Under the pieces are notes generated by a model that worked only from the letters and a program-made list of their open reading frames with translations, was not told the DNA's origin and searched no databases. Made by a program: the position numbers and the translations under genes. DNA of 64,000 nucleotides from Oxytricha trifallax (taxonomy: Eukaryota > Ciliophora > Spirotrichea > Sporadotrichida > Oxytrichidae): contig ARYC01017080.1 of the NCBI GenBank assembly GCA_000711775.1, forward strand, positions 98,658 to 162,657, given 5' to 3'. Positions 46,640 to 59,181 of the stretch are shown here, piece by piece (the first letter of the stretch is position 1; each line of letters begins with the position of its first letter).

Positions 46640-47068
46640 CAAAAGTTTTTAAAATACTTAAACGAAGATAAACTGCCATATTTGTTAGAAATGGACTAAA
46701 TTTAAGGAAATATTTAACTCCGCAAAAGTAATGATATATTTACTTGGAAATAGATTCAAGTTTAGACAATATCATGTGCATATTTATCGATTAATGTCTT
46801 CAAAAATATAAAAATAGATAAACTTTTGAATTTTAATAAGCTGATTTTATTAATTTGACTTAAAGTTAGATTTATAATTTTGATAAACAGAGTATTTTAC
46901 TTATTATAATGACTTTTTCTAATTTAATTAATTAGATTATGAACTTATATTTATATTTAAAACAATAATCTCGAATAAAAATGCAACCAATTTAATAGAA
47001 TAAATCTGCCTTAAAGTATTTTCTTAACAACTATAAAGTGACAGTAGTTACTCAGCCTAATTTTACCC

Positions 47069-47335
47069 TATGAAAGTAATGATAATGTAGCAAGTCTACG
47101 CATCTTAAATCTCCAGCTGCTTCCCAACAAGGCTGTGAAAATATATTCTCAGAAAGAAACAGTCTATGTTAAGATAAGGGTTGAGGCAAACGCACATTTA
47201 CTATTCATTGTAACACTATTTCAATCATCACCATCTAATGAAATCAATTAGAATTAGTGGGTTTGCATGGTTCTAACATCACTCTACCATATATAAGGTA
47301 AGACCAATTACGCTCTCATCTCTATGAGAAGCTGA
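47069..47335 (+). CDS. Coding segment, probable MDS
   Basis: 88 open codons with strong protein character (NVASLRILNLQLLPNKAVKI, ETVYVKIRVEANAHLLFI) ending at TGA 47333-47335. GC content rises and falls with the frame edges. No start is visible. A further plus-strand frame follows at about 47421-47890, protein-like in its first 75 codons (KSYVVRVDLVFNASQTLI). Probably one segment of a gene spread over 47.0-48.5 kb. Confidence 0.4.
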
Positions 47336-47940
47336 AAAGTTAGGTATTTGCGTATTTTAAGTAGTACTTACTGCTTTATGAGTAAGATGATAAGATGAAG
47401 AAACTGTATTGAGCTGTAACTGTTGGTATAGGTTTAAAGATTAAAAGTTATGTTGTGAGAGTAGACCTAGTATTCAATGCTTCATAGACCTTAATCTGCA
47501 ATCATTCTTTTGCCATCAGAACCTGCAACAGTTTACGTTACTTAGACTTAATGAAGCTCTGGCTGGAGCACTCTAATGAATTGGAACCTTATTAGTAGAG
47601 AAGCTAACGAATCAATATTCAGAAAGTGGGATTGAATGAGGAAATTTAATATATATTATATTTTTAAAGTTTAATTAAAATAAAGCAATTAACTTTAATA
47701 TTTATGAATTAATTATCTATTCAATTAAAAATTAAGAAAACTAACTACTAATCATCGATAACATTCAAATATTTGAAACTTTATTTTATTTCTATTAATT
47801 TTAATTATGTCAGCTATATTAAATCATATTTTGTGGTTCTCAATCTATAAATCAGAAAAATTTGGATACTGGGTAACTTCTAATTATATTGAAATAAGTG
47901 ACATTCGAAAAGTTTAAGTAAATTGTGATTATTGATTTAA

Positions 47941-48375
47941 CTGTGGAATTATTGCATTTTTTACGTAGTACATGATCTGTGCAAATATCAGAAGACTTTG
48001 ATCGCAACCCTTGAGAAATATCTAAAGGTGCCTAGATATATGATGGCATAGGATGGAAAGGAATAATTTATGCTCGATTAAATCGGCTTTTAGGTTCCTT
48101 ATCTTTCTAAGAACCTCTATCTTATAAAGTCTTTAAACAGAAACTCGAGTGGTGCCCCAATTAAATATCCATTCTAAGATTTTCTCAGGGCCTCTTTGAT
48201 AAACTCCATTTTTCATGATATATTCGAATCTTAACTCCTTACTAGACTTTATTATTGGCAGATTAATAACCATTAAAAATGGAGATCAGCAAAATGTGTC
48301 AGCCTGCTCTATTCTGATGCTTAAATTTACTCTATATATTGCTACTAAGAAAATTAAAATGCACTATAGATATGA
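47941..48375 (+). CDS. Coding segment, probable MDS
   Basis: 145 open codons to TGA 48373-48375. The first 95 are convincing: LCKYQKTLIATLEKYLKVPR, DQIGFQVPYLSKNLYLIKSL, YPFQDFLRASLINSIFHD. A further short frame, FLIGNIEEAMTLNQVF, lies near 48430-48530. No family recognised. Likely continues the gene suggested by 47069-47335. Confidence 0.42.
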
Positions 48376-48539
48376 TTATTTTAAAAACTCTTCTATAAAA
48401 TCTACATAACTTGCTTCTACGATTAACTGTTCTTAATTGGGAATATCGAAGAAGCAATGACTTTGAATTAAGTGTTCACTACTTAATCTCAATCAACAAG
48501 AAAATTTAGAATAACTCCTTGCTAAAATTTACATTGAGA

Positions 48540-49440
48540 TAAATATAAGATAAATTCTATAATAATAAATTAAGAACCATATAGGGCACCTTTTATGATC
48601 TACTGAAAATAATTCCTTTCTCATAAAACTAAATTCTTTAGCTAAATCTTGTCTTTAATTAGATAAAATTTGAATATTTAATTAGACGATCGCTAATAAT
48701 CAAAAATCTAAATATATTATAATAATATAATAAAAATAATAAAATAAAAATAAAATTCAATTACGATCTTAGTAAATTTATGATTTTCACACTGCTCGTA
48801 ATAATATAATAACTGTCATTTATAATATATTAACTTTCATATGATAATATCTGAAATTATATTTTGATATTTAGTTTTTTATCTAATTATTATTACTTTA
48901 TGAAAACATTTTTAATGACCACATTTGTATTTTTAGTAAAAGTAGTTTAAATATTAATAATTGCTAATAGTTTATTAAAAGCATTGTTTATTTTTTATAA
49001 TTTAAAATTACTGACTTATAACTATAACTTTATTATGAGAAGTCTTAATATTTATAGACAATACATATTATATACAACTATTCTTGATTATTTAATCATT
49101 TGGTGGAAATTTTAAGTAATTTATCTAAATGCATCCTACTAATATTATCAGCACATATGTCAAATAAACAAATCATAATTGTTGTATAACAAAAAGAATG
49201 TATTTCCAATATTTATTGAACTAATGGATTTCGATTGAGTAATTTATTTATATTTCTTGTTTTCCATATACTTTACAAATTTTATATAATGAATCAGTAA
49301 TATTATGTTTAGTACTCAAAAATGATAGTCACCTTATTTTGAATAAATTCAATACTCATTAATTACTATTTATTGTTAAAACAAGTATAAAATAGTTAAA
49401 TAAGATTAAAAATTGGTAATAGCATAGAATTATAAATAAT
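48540..49440. other. AT-rich stretch without recognised gene
   Basis: Low-complexity AT DNA with short frames only. Confidence 0.45.
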
Positions 49441-49449
49441 TATTTAGAT

Positions 49450-49832
49450 TATAATATGAATTGCATGATGAATTTTTGGGTTCTAGACTATTGACACAAT
49501 CCTTGAAGATAATTGCTGCAGCAAAGATCATAGTTATATTCAGCAAAAGCATGGATGACGGAATATGTTGAAATGCTGCTTAGTTAAGCAGAAATTATAT
49601 ATATCGTAAACTTATCCACCACTAACTCCATTTGCTAGCGTTATCCTTTCATAATAACGTACTTATTCTTGAAGTTAAAGCAAGAGAGAGTCAAATAGGC
49701 TTACCTTACCTTACTTTAAGATTGAAGTTCTGCATTTTCAGACTACTCATTGTTTCAGTTTATATTCCGTCCAATTGCTTTATCAGCTTCTCCATCCTAC
49801 GCTCGTACACAAGATTTAATAGGTATTTTCTG
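49450..49832 (-). CDS. Coding segment with short intron
   Basis: The minus-strand exon from about 49830 reads NLVYERRMEKLIKQLDGIQT and TMSSLKMQNFNLK. A GTAAGGTAAGG donor and a CTTCAAG acceptor about 47 bp later restore the frame into NKYVIMKGQRQQMELVVDKF. A TGA lies just upstream of 49830, so the segment probably starts at a segment junction. Composition is clearly GC-richer than the flanks. Family unknown. Confidence 0.42.
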
Positions 49833-50154
49833 ATTCAATCGCAAATTATCTCTAAATGATATTATAGTAATATATCAAGATTAATATTTATCACAAGATT
49901 TATTCCAAATGCTTTTTCTTTATTTATAAAAATAAATAATAAGGGTCAATTGAAAGAGAAAAATGTTGACTATAATTATATTCAGTTTTAATGATAGAAA
50001 TAAGTTTTTATACAATCACTAAAATAAATAGACTTTAAATATATAAAAATTCTTAATATATAGAAAGAAATACCTGAAGATAAAGTAGTAGAGAAGAAAG
50101 GCGTTATATTGAGAATATTTTGAATTATACAATCTTTATATTAATTTATAGATT

Positions 50155-50335
50155 AATAGCCCACTCTTAGCTACCATATCAGCTTATCTAACTGTAAATA
50201 GTGTTTTATTAAAATTATTAAGAAAGTAGTAAAACTTCATAAAGAATTCAAATGATCTTAGTGATGATGCACTCAAGTAGTATATGCTTTACTTCATTCA
50301 CTTAATGAAGATAGAACATATATTTAACATATTAT
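50155..50335 (+). CDS. Coding segment, plus strand
   Basis: About 60 protein-like codons: SPLLATISAYLTVNSVLLKL, then QQNFIKNSNDLSDDALKQY. Open further downstream, but that part is AT drift. The orientation is opposite to the next segment at 50407. Confidence 0.38.
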
Positions 50336-50406
50336 ATTTATTTTGTGTAAACGTTATCTACTTCATTGTCGAATTAATCATGCATGATATTATCATTGAA
50401 TTATTT

Positions 50407-50720
50407 TCTATATCAATCGATATTCACATTAATTCACCAGAAAAAAGCCTTTATTTTTTCGTATCTATTGTATCTTGACATTTTTGTAGCTTTAATATGC
50501 ATCCAACCTATAATTATTCCGTCACTTTTGATTGACATATAATATGATTGTTGTCTGATTTCATACTTAAACTTGGGCAGCTATTATTAGTTGATATTGC
50601 TTTAGATTATGATTGTTTTCAGGATTAGTTTAAAAGCATTGCTCATATTAATATTTGATAAATCATGCAATTAGGCTGATTGAGATTATGTACTATATGT
50701 ATTAAAATAGTTACAAGAGT
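50407..50720 (-). CDS. Coding segment, minus strand, terminal
   Basis: About 100 codons ending at TGA near 50409. The C-terminal part is convincing: LPKFKYEIRQQSYYMSIKSD, GIIIGWMHIKATKMSRYNRY, then KIKAFFW and stop. It could be the 3' end of the gene whose earlier part is at 50865-51170 on the same strand, with an AT-rich internal eliminated sequence of about 140 bp between. Confidence 0.42.
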
Positions 50721-50864
50721 GTTATTGCTATAAAGTCAGAAAATTATTTGTAATAAAAATAAAATCAATTTTATAAACATTTCAAATCATTATTTTAACT
50801 CTCTTGAAAAATTATCATGATTAATTTTAGCTTTGATTAAATCTTTGTAATCATCAATTAACTT

Positions 50865-51170
50865 TAATTATTCTAATTAATCTTGCAAACATCATCAATG
50901 AGGACTTTCCAAATAAAAACAGATGATCTAATTTGACCTTGTTTTAAATTATTTAGAACTGTGATTGCTTAATTTTGATTGGTTGGTCTTAATGAGTAAT
51001 AGATTTAACATCGAGTACACGAATCTATATAGAGTAAGAAGTTTAAAGCATCCTTTGTTCTATTAGAATTTTAGTACTCTAATTTAGTATTATCGTCTAC
51101 CTCTTTTATAGAATTAACACCACTCCCCACATGCTGCTAAAACTATTATGCATCATGTTATATTTTACAT
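50865..51170 (-). CDS. Coding segment, minus strand
   Basis: About 100 codons: VGSGVNSIKEVDDNTKLEYQ, RTKDALNFLLYIDSCTRCQI, AITVLNNLKQGQIRSSVFIW, KVLIDDVCKINQ. A long protein-like stretch without a recognised domain. The frame continues past 50865 only as AT-rich sequence, consistent with an MDS/IES edge. Confidence 0.42.
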
Positions 51171-51189
51171 TTTTTAAGAAATAATATTT

Positions 51190-51730
51190 AATCATTCCAT
51201 GAAAGTGTTAACTCCAGACACACAATGTTTGCCGCTAATTGCTTAAATATGCAATTATAGGTGAACGTATCAGCAATGATATGACACCTATAGATAACTT
51301 GTTGAAGTTACGCTTTCCTCTAACGATTAAAACGATAAAGCGGCTATTTGCTAGAGAGATCATTCAAATCAAGCAATGAGATGCAATAGTTGCACTATTC
51401 TTTTGGTTGGGTCTGATTAAGAATCCAGATAAAAGGATTTAACAGTTTGATGTTAGGTAAGTTGCAATAAAATTAATAATTTAATCATAAAGAATTTCAT
51501 TTAAATAAGATATTTATGATATTCTGACTCAATCCATATTCAAAGTTACCAACCTAAGAACTTAAATTGAAAAGTTTATTATGAATTTGAATGAATTAAT
51601 CTCCAAGTACACTACTGAATCATAACACAACTTTTAAAGAAACAAGCAGTCATCATTCAATATAAGAATATTGTCAGAATTTACTCTCCTGGACTAGTCA
51701 ATGAAGTTAGTAATTGCTTGAGGACACACA
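51190..51730 (+). CDS. Coding segments, plus strand, with intron
   Basis: Several protein-like plus frames: FHESVNSRHTMFAANCLNMQ near 51196; DMTPIDNLLKLRFPLTIKTI near 51275, continued after one TGA as DAIVALFFWLGLIKNPDKRI; and DIYDILTQSIFKVTNLRTQI to LLDQSMKLVIA, ending with TGA near 51720. A GTAAGT donor after FDVR near 51460 and an AAATAAG acceptor near 51508 suggest an intron of about 50 bp. Exact junctions unresolved. Opposite strand to the segments at 50407-51170. Confidence 0.4.
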
Positions 51731-52955
51731 TAATGTAATCATTTTCTCAACAACTTACATCAAGCAGAAAGATCATAAACAAAATATTTAGTGAGAGCCT
51801 ATATTAAAAACAATATTTACTATATTAAAACAAATCAAGAGACACACACCAATCAACGCTCCAATAATAAGATAAAGTAGTTGCTATATATACAAAAGTG
51901 TCATATTTTAAATAAGTTATTTCGCTGTATTATCGTATCTGTCTTTGAAATTAACTATTTCGTTAATGAGTATCTTAAAGTAATAAATATTATTTTTAAA
52001 AATAAATATTTTGGTGTTATATTTATAAAGTAAATGCTACTGATTGTCTAAGAACAACATCATACTTGTGCACAAGTTCACTGTTTGCAACTATATTATA
52101 TAAAAAATACTAACAGGTATGAGGGAGTAAGAATTCTAATAGTTGCTACTAATTTTCAATTATAATAATAAAATATTACTTAAATTTATATTAATTGGTT
52201 TCACTATCATATTTTAGCATTAATTATTTATGATTGATTATTTGAACAACAGTATGATAATTTTGGCTTGATAATTGAATGATTTATTAATAGTACTTTG
52301 TTACTTTATTGTCAGTTACTGGATAATTTTCTTATCAAATTCATATAAAATATAATTTATGAATAAACTATAAATTTTAAGTTGATAATTTCAGTTATGT
52401 GGTGAGCTATTGGTTTTTCAGATAAAGCGGTCTTAATGAAGTACATTTCTTGGATCAGAAATCTTAGAGCAAGTAAACTAACTTACTTTCTTTTAATTAT
52501 TATGTTAATTGTCATCAAAGTAAAAATAGTGGACCTTCTATAATTTATTAAAAATTGACTATTATTGTAACTAAATGAGATTGTATTGTTTTATATTTGC
52601 TCTTATAATTAATTTATTTAAACTCAAATATTATTTAAAACAGCAATGTGCTAAAGCACTCATCACTGTACTTACTTAACTTTTTACATATTACTTAGCT
52701 ATTTGAATTAAATTATACTATTATGTAATATATAATCGTTTAATCACAATTGACCTTAATATAGATTGAAATACTTTGATACAGTTTAAATATATACTTT
52801 ATCAATGTGATTAATAAAATCACATTCTTAACTTTTCCTTTTACCAAATTTTATATTTAAGCCAAAATAGCCATTATTCAATTTGTCTAATGTAATTTCA
52901 AAACTTCTTTTTATTTAATCACACTTAAAGCAACTTAATAACTATAATGCTATAA
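51731..52955. other. AT-rich stretch without recognised gene
   Basis: Low-complexity AT DNA with short frames only. Confidence 0.45.
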
Positions 52956-53456
52956 ATGCCAAAAATGCCAAAGTATCTCCTTAAATTTTCTTTGAGTATT
53001 ATTGCTTCCCTTCTCTTAGTTTTTTACCACATTTTAAATTTCTTTAGTTATAGTCTTTTTAGCGGAATAGTAAGAAACTCGTATCATATTCTATTTATTG
53101 TTGCAGTCTGCATTAAAACTGAACAAAGAATAATTGTATTTAAGTATTATGGTGTTTTATTAATCAAAGTTCTCCTTACATTGCAACAATAGTGTCAAGT
53201 TGCTTAAAGTGTAAACACATCCCATTTTTGGCACAAGGACTTTTTCTAATAAATATAATTGTTTTTAGTAGTTTCCAGAGCATATGCTTAAAACTTTTAG
53301 AGAAAATTGATCTTCATAGATAAGATTACTTATGACCCTCGCATTCTATGTAAATAATGTGTGAACTTTAATGTTTTAGAAATAACTTGCGCATATATTG
53401 TAACACACTCTTTAATAAAATTAATCACTCAAACGCAAAATAAAGTGCTTTCATGA
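52956..53456 (+). CDS. ORF with hydrophobic N-terminus
   Basis: 166 open codons, ATG 52956 to TGA 53454-53456. The first 75 residues are strongly hydrophobic (LSIIASLLLVFYHILNFFSY, YHILFIVAVCIK), like one or two membrane segments. The rest is mixed (HFWHKDFFQQ, FIDKITYDPRILCKQCVNFN). The minus strand also shows open frames here, so the strand is not certain. Family unknown. Confidence 0.3.
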
Positions 53457-53513
53457 CATGTCCATCATTTTATCCCGTATTTTTTCTTGCTAAAGTCTTG
53501 CGAGTTAAGTCTA

Positions 53514-54850
53514 TCAGGTGCAATTTGTTGCATGATGCCCCATTTCCTTCTTCACTTCACTAACTATTCTCTTTTAATTATTTTGTCTCTTTGGCTTATT
53601 GTCTTCCTGTATATGGCTGCAAGACTTTTCTATATGTAGGCATGCGTCAAACGGAACATTGACTGCCAAAACATCTAGTGCTTCAAGCAAGTCTCTTTAA
53701 ATTACCTAAAAGTCCTTTAGGAATACGATGGCTGCTATTTCTCCGCCTATATTATATAAATTAAATAACCTTACTGTCTTGTATGGGATAAGCCAAAATA
53801 TCACGATCAAGCAGAATTTATAATAAAACTTCCTGATGTCTGACATGTCCATCCACAATTTGTCCATCTAAAATTTAATTAGGGAAACTTAAACCACATT
53901 AAGGAATACTTTAAAAATTCTGATGCTAATGGAGATTCCTGAATTGGATGCTTCTGATTTATAGTGGAATACATGAGAACAGTATGTTTTCTCATACCGA
54001 TTTCCATCCTCATGAATCTAATTAAAATTATAGATTTTATGTTTACTTAAAGTATTCTTATAGTCAATTAAGTTTCAATTACATAGCAAATCATGCTATA
54101 ATAATAGAAAATAAGACATTTTAGTATTATTTTGAAAATATTGATGAACTTACTAAAGCATGGTATAAGTTTTATCTATATTTTTCTAAGTATATCCATC
54201 ATCTTTCCGACCCGCATAATGTTACCACAGCCCAAAATCTCCCCAAAATGTTACCACTATTAATTGTTCAATTTGTCAAATCTGCTGTATACAGACCTAT
54301 CCTCGACTTATTCGCTCATAGCAGGTCAATCTAAGAATAATTATTGCTTTTACTTAATTGCTGTATTCTGAAAATGAGAGGATCTTATGTCTGCTTTTGC
54401 CACTTGCTACACTGAAATGCAATGAAAGTAGTTACATTCCATCATATCCTGCTCTTCGAAAAGCTTAATGACTGTGCCATATTACCCAGTTGGACAAGAA
54501 TTATAAAGTTGAGAGATATGCCACTCCCATCTCCATCTTTATGCTCGAAATTTTTATGCTTAGTAATTTGAACTTTTATTAATTAATTAAAGTTCACTGA
54601 TTAATTATATAGATTGGTAACTTATGATATAACATGATCCAGTCTAAAGTAGTCCTCTCAAAATTTCACACTATGATGCTGGCATCGATTACCATTGAAT
54701 AAGCACCTAAAAATTAAAATTTTCATAATTTCACTATCATGCTTCAGATAGGTTGTTAAATTCTGCATCGATCTAATCTAATTAGCAGGCCGAATCTGAC
54801 ATGACTATGAATTTGGCTGACATGTTTGATCATCTATATTAAAAAGTTAA
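53514..54850 (-). CDS. Split gene (several exons/MDSs), unrecognised
   Basis: Minus-strand coding pieces from about 54845 down: CQPNSQSCQIRPANQIRSMQ; then CPTGQYGTVIKLFEEQDMME (about 54500); TFWGDFGLWQHYAGRKDDGY (about 54240); EDGNRYEKTYCSHVFHYKSE (about 54000); ILDGQIVDGHVRHQEVLLQI (about 53870). The last joins, across a 28-bp GTAAGG...TATAG intron (53747-53774), to GEIAAIVFLKDFQVIQRDLL and runs to TGA 53514. Removing the intron turns two closed frames into one. Cysteine-rich N-terminal text recalls ciliate surface proteins, but no family is assigned. Gaps between pieces are AT-rich and may be eliminated sequences. Confidence 0.48.
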
Positions 54851-56754
54851 TTAATCTTAATTTCACTTTAAATTTTTCTGCTAAATATAGTTGCTTCATG
54901 AAGATATTCCTGAGTTTTTTATTGGAATTTATCTAAATCATATTATAGTTATATTTATCAGTATTCTATTGTATACCCTGTATTCAAAGGCAGATTATAT
55001 AGTAATATTAAAACCTATAAAAAAGTTATGATCAAAATGTTTCTTAATGATATATAAATGATCAAATCACGACGATGCACTTTGATAGAGAAATGTTTAA
55101 AATGTTATAAAAATATTTAATTTTCTGATATATTTAACATAGTTACCATCGTAAAGCTGATATATGGCTCTCCGCAAATTGTTACAATAGTAGTTGTTGC
55201 CGCAATTTGTTTTTAAAATAGTTAAATTTACTTATTTCACTACAGTTAAAATTAATACCTCCAAGTTTGTTTGATCATACACTATGACTTAATTAATATA
55301 ACTCAATCAACGTGCCATATTTTGCAATAAATTTTATCTATATATAATAAGAGAATCAATAGACAGCACATGTAATTTTTACTTTCAAGTTATCCTCCTC
55401 TTTATTGAGCTATTTGCATGCTTCTTTTTCTTATTTCCACCATAAGAATATTTTGTTTTTTTTATTAGACATGAGATATAAAATACTGAGCAAGTCCGAG
55501 GATTAAGAGCTCAATCTTACAATTTATTTTTACTTTGGAAATAAAACTCTTCTGGCAATAGGACGATATACTTATCCACCATTTTTATAATTACTATTAT
55601 TGATATGAGTGGGATTTTAATATATTGACTACATTTATATTAATATAATAATTAATAAATTAACGAATTATTATTAATCAAATAGATTATTTTTGAAAAA
55701 TAATCCTTCTTAAGTGAGTATATATAAATTAGCATACAAAATTTAGTGAATTTATGAATAATATACAAATTAAATAGATCAACCAATAATAATGGCATTA
55801 GTATCTTAAACAATGGAAAAGATTATTTAGGTAATATAGGAAGTAATCTTTCTTATATATTTTCAAATTTTAAACTCCAAGTATTTGCGATGTAAAAATT
55901 AAAGATACTTAATAGTATTAATACAAAAGTTAATAAATTGATTTATTAAAATCCGATCACTACTATTTTATGGACAAACTATAAAGTAAGCTGCAATTTG
56001 ATTTTACTTTTCCCCATTTTATTTTTTTTCTATTTTGAGAATTAATCTTTTTGTAAAAGTTTTCAACATATATAAAAATCACTCAATGTTCATATGAAAT
56101 AAACTTACACCAAAAAATTGTAAATTCTACTAAAATCATTTAAGTGAATTAATATTTATAAAAATGTCATTCATTCAATTTTACAATAAAATTTTGCAAT
56201 TCGTCATGACACCATAAAAGTCATGCAAATTGAATAATAAATAAAAAAAAGCTGACAATAGAAGCATGGGTTCATTGTATGATAGCATTCATTACAGCAG
56301 TATTTATGAGAGAGATAAACTCCATAATGTAAGAGTTTGTAAGAGTTTTTAATTTTTTTTATAATCAGTTTTCACTAATTTATCAAGCGCTTTCAATCAT
56401 GATACAATAAAATATAATATTCATCTTATGGATTGTCATTATGTTTGAATATAACTTCCAAAAATCTATCTTTTATTTATAATTATTGGCTTTGCCATTT
56501 GATTTAAAGGGGTATATTTTATCAATTTAATTATAATTTTGTTAATTCATATTCTCCATATTATGTTTTTATTTAAATAAGGTTTAGTTAATAATTACTA
56601 TTATTCCAATATTAAAATTTAATATTAATTTTTAATTAGAAATTGATTTATTTAACCTAAAAAATGGTAAACGTTATGTCAAATTATATGAATTTTAAAC
56701 ATCAGTGTTGAAACACTATATATGTGATAAACTTTGAAAAAATCAGAAATACTA
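54851..56754. other. AT-rich stretch without recognised gene
   Basis: Low-complexity AT DNA. Nothing recognisable in either orientation. Confidence 0.45.
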
Positions 56755-57276
56755 ATGCCTTCAACTACAAAACCTACAAATACTACAACTACAACCACTA
56801 TTGAAAAGTCTAACCCCAATTTTTTAAACTTGACACCATCAGAAATTTTACTACTGCCACTAATTTGGTTACTCCATAAATTGAACTAGAAATAAGAATT
56901 CCTGGGAGTTTCTGTTCCGACAATATTACAAATTATCATTGTTTAATAATTTTAATTGACATTTTAAATTAAGATTAAACTCTAACTCCTTATTTTATAT
57001 TTCAGTTTTATTATATCTTCCGACTAATCAATACATAAAAATTAGGAAGATTCGATAAATGGTTATTTTTAAAATTGCAAATTAATTTCTGCTTCAAGTT
57101 CAGCCTTCTAACATTCTAGTTAACAATGTCTATATAATCTTTCATATATTTGTGTTATATTTACTCATTAATTAATGATTACTAGAAAAGGTGATTATTT
57201 AACCAGTAGGTGGTCAAATTTCACCATAGTTAAAAGTTTAAATTTGCAAAAAAGATATTATATCTATCCTATATGA
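56755..57276 (+). CDS. ORF with Thr-rich start, unrecognised
   Basis: 173 open codons, ATG 56755 to TGA 57274-57276. Starts MPSTTKPTNTTTTTTIEKSN, then LTPSEILLLPLIWLLHKLNQ, then a Gln/Ile-rich stretch and GDYLTSRWSNFTIVKSLN. The first 70 codons look coding; the middle is as AT-rich as flanking DNA. A second frame also opens across 56830-57120. Low certainty. Confidence 0.28.
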
Positions 57277-58523
57277 CAATTAAGTGATGAGGTTGACCTT
57301 GCTTAACTTCTCGATTTATTTTAAAAAAATACCTTAATTATAGTTTGACTACTATATTTATTAACTAAAAAAGATGAATACGAAAAATTAGATAAAAATG
57401 AAAAGAATATTTAAGAACATAGTAATAGATTTTATAAAGGTTTTGTAGAATTATTTTTAATTTTTAAGATATTTAATTTCTATATAAAGTTAATCTTTTT
57501 TATAGTAAAAAGATTTGTTAAGCTTTATATAATTTCAATTTTATTAGAAATAATTAATTTATAATAATAAATTATATTTATTTTATTATCTTGAAAAATT
57601 TATAAATCTGTTTTTATTAGTAAAGTTAGACTTTTTAATTAAAACTCATATTTTTAAGAAATTACAAACCTTATAGAAATAAAACGATAGTTTTTTTAAA
57701 TTCAAAGTGTTATTATCATAAAATTAGGAAAATAATTTTCTAAACAAATCAAAATTTCAAGATCTCTAAATTACTTATATTGCTAGTTAAAAAAGTTATT
57801 ATAAACACCTTTAATCTAGGAGAAGCATATTTTTTTTAAAAAGTATAATTTTTTTATTAATTAAATAAATTTTTACAAAAGTATTATTTGTTTGATGTTA
57901 GAACGTATTTTATATAATAAATATTTATATGAAATATGATTTTAGAATTTTTAAAGTGTGTGAATATCTTAAAAGTAAAGTTTTCGATTTAATTTATGCA
58001 TGAATAGTTTATAAAATAACGAATGCAAAAATTAAAACAAAAAGATGAGTATTTAATTTTAAAATATAAAACTTGGTTAAAGTTTGTTTGAGTTTTTGAA
58101 AAATAAATAATTTTAATTTTAATAAAACATTGTCTCCCTTAATCTCTCATTGATAAACTTATTTCTAACATATAAATGATAAATGTCAAAGTATAATAAA
58201 TGGGTCTAAAGTTAACTCGAAAATAATCGTCACAATTATTTAGTCTGTTTTTCCAAATTTTTCTATTATAATTTATAGAATACTCGTTTAAAATTACTAT
58301 TTGATTATCTGAAGAATAAATTAATTATAAATACTTAATGTTACTAAAGCATTTGTTTGATATTGATAAAATCTTCTAAATTCTCTAATATAATATAGAA
58401 GTAAATTTCATTAAATTTATAATTAACTTCATAGTTGAAAAAAAAGAATATGTATTCTAATAACTTAAATATAAAAGTAAAATTCTTATTATTCGTTTTA
58501 GATAATCTGAATTGAGATTATTA
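57277..58523. other. AT-rich stretch without recognised gene
   Basis: Low-complexity AT DNA up to the foldback element. Confidence 0.5.
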
Positions 58524-58531
58524 TAAATTTT

Positions 58532-59173
58532 GGGGGGGGGGCCATATCTGAACCAAAGAAACAATCTTTTAATCAAAGGTTTTTTTAATAGTTTTAATAA
58601 GTTGGCGTACCTGCTCCGGGTCAAAATAGGATCTGAAAATACGAAAAAAATATTTTCAAGATCAAGAGATTTCTCCAAAGTATTTAAAACACTGATGTTG
58701 AGACTCAGATTTTATCATGAAATTATATTAATTTTTATATTTCTTTCATAATTTTTATTCACATTTTTTACAATTTTAAACTATATAACTTGCTCATAAT
58801 CTTGTTAATCAGTTATCTTGCACAATTAAATGACTTTAATATTACATTAATAATTTAAAATAGCAATTTTGAATATATAATATTGTGCAAGATAACTGAT
58901 TAACAAGATTATGAGCAAGTTATATAGTTTAAAATTGTAAAAAATGTGAATAAAAATTATGAAAAAAATATAAAAATTAATGTAATTTCATGATAAAATC
59001 TGAGTCTCAACATCAGTGTTTTCAATACTTTGGAGAAATCTCTTGATCTTGAAAATATTTTTTCATATTTTCAGATCCTATTTTGACCCGGAGCAGGTAC
59101 GCCAACTTATTAAAACTATTAAAAAAACCTTTGATTAAAAGATTGTTTCTTTGGTTCAGATATGGCCCCCCCC
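58532..59173. mobile_element. 642-bp foldback element with 8-bp TSD
   Basis: Begins with a run of ten G followed by CCATATCTGAACCAAAG and ends with the inverse and a run of eight C. Arms of about 280-300 bp are almost perfect inverted repeats around a loop of about 50 bp near 58860. TAAATTTT occurs directly on both sides (58524-58531 and 59174-59181), a perfect 8-bp target duplication. Open frames inside are mirror images of each other and not genes. An 8-bp duplication points to an hAT-like or similar transposase acting in trans, not to TBE. Confidence 0.88.
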
Positions 59174-59181
59174 TAAATTTT

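Noticed and set aside
58457..58751. Overlapping ORFs on both strands at 58.5 kb as genes
   Set aside because: They lie in the arms of the foldback element and are mirror images of the same inverted repeat.
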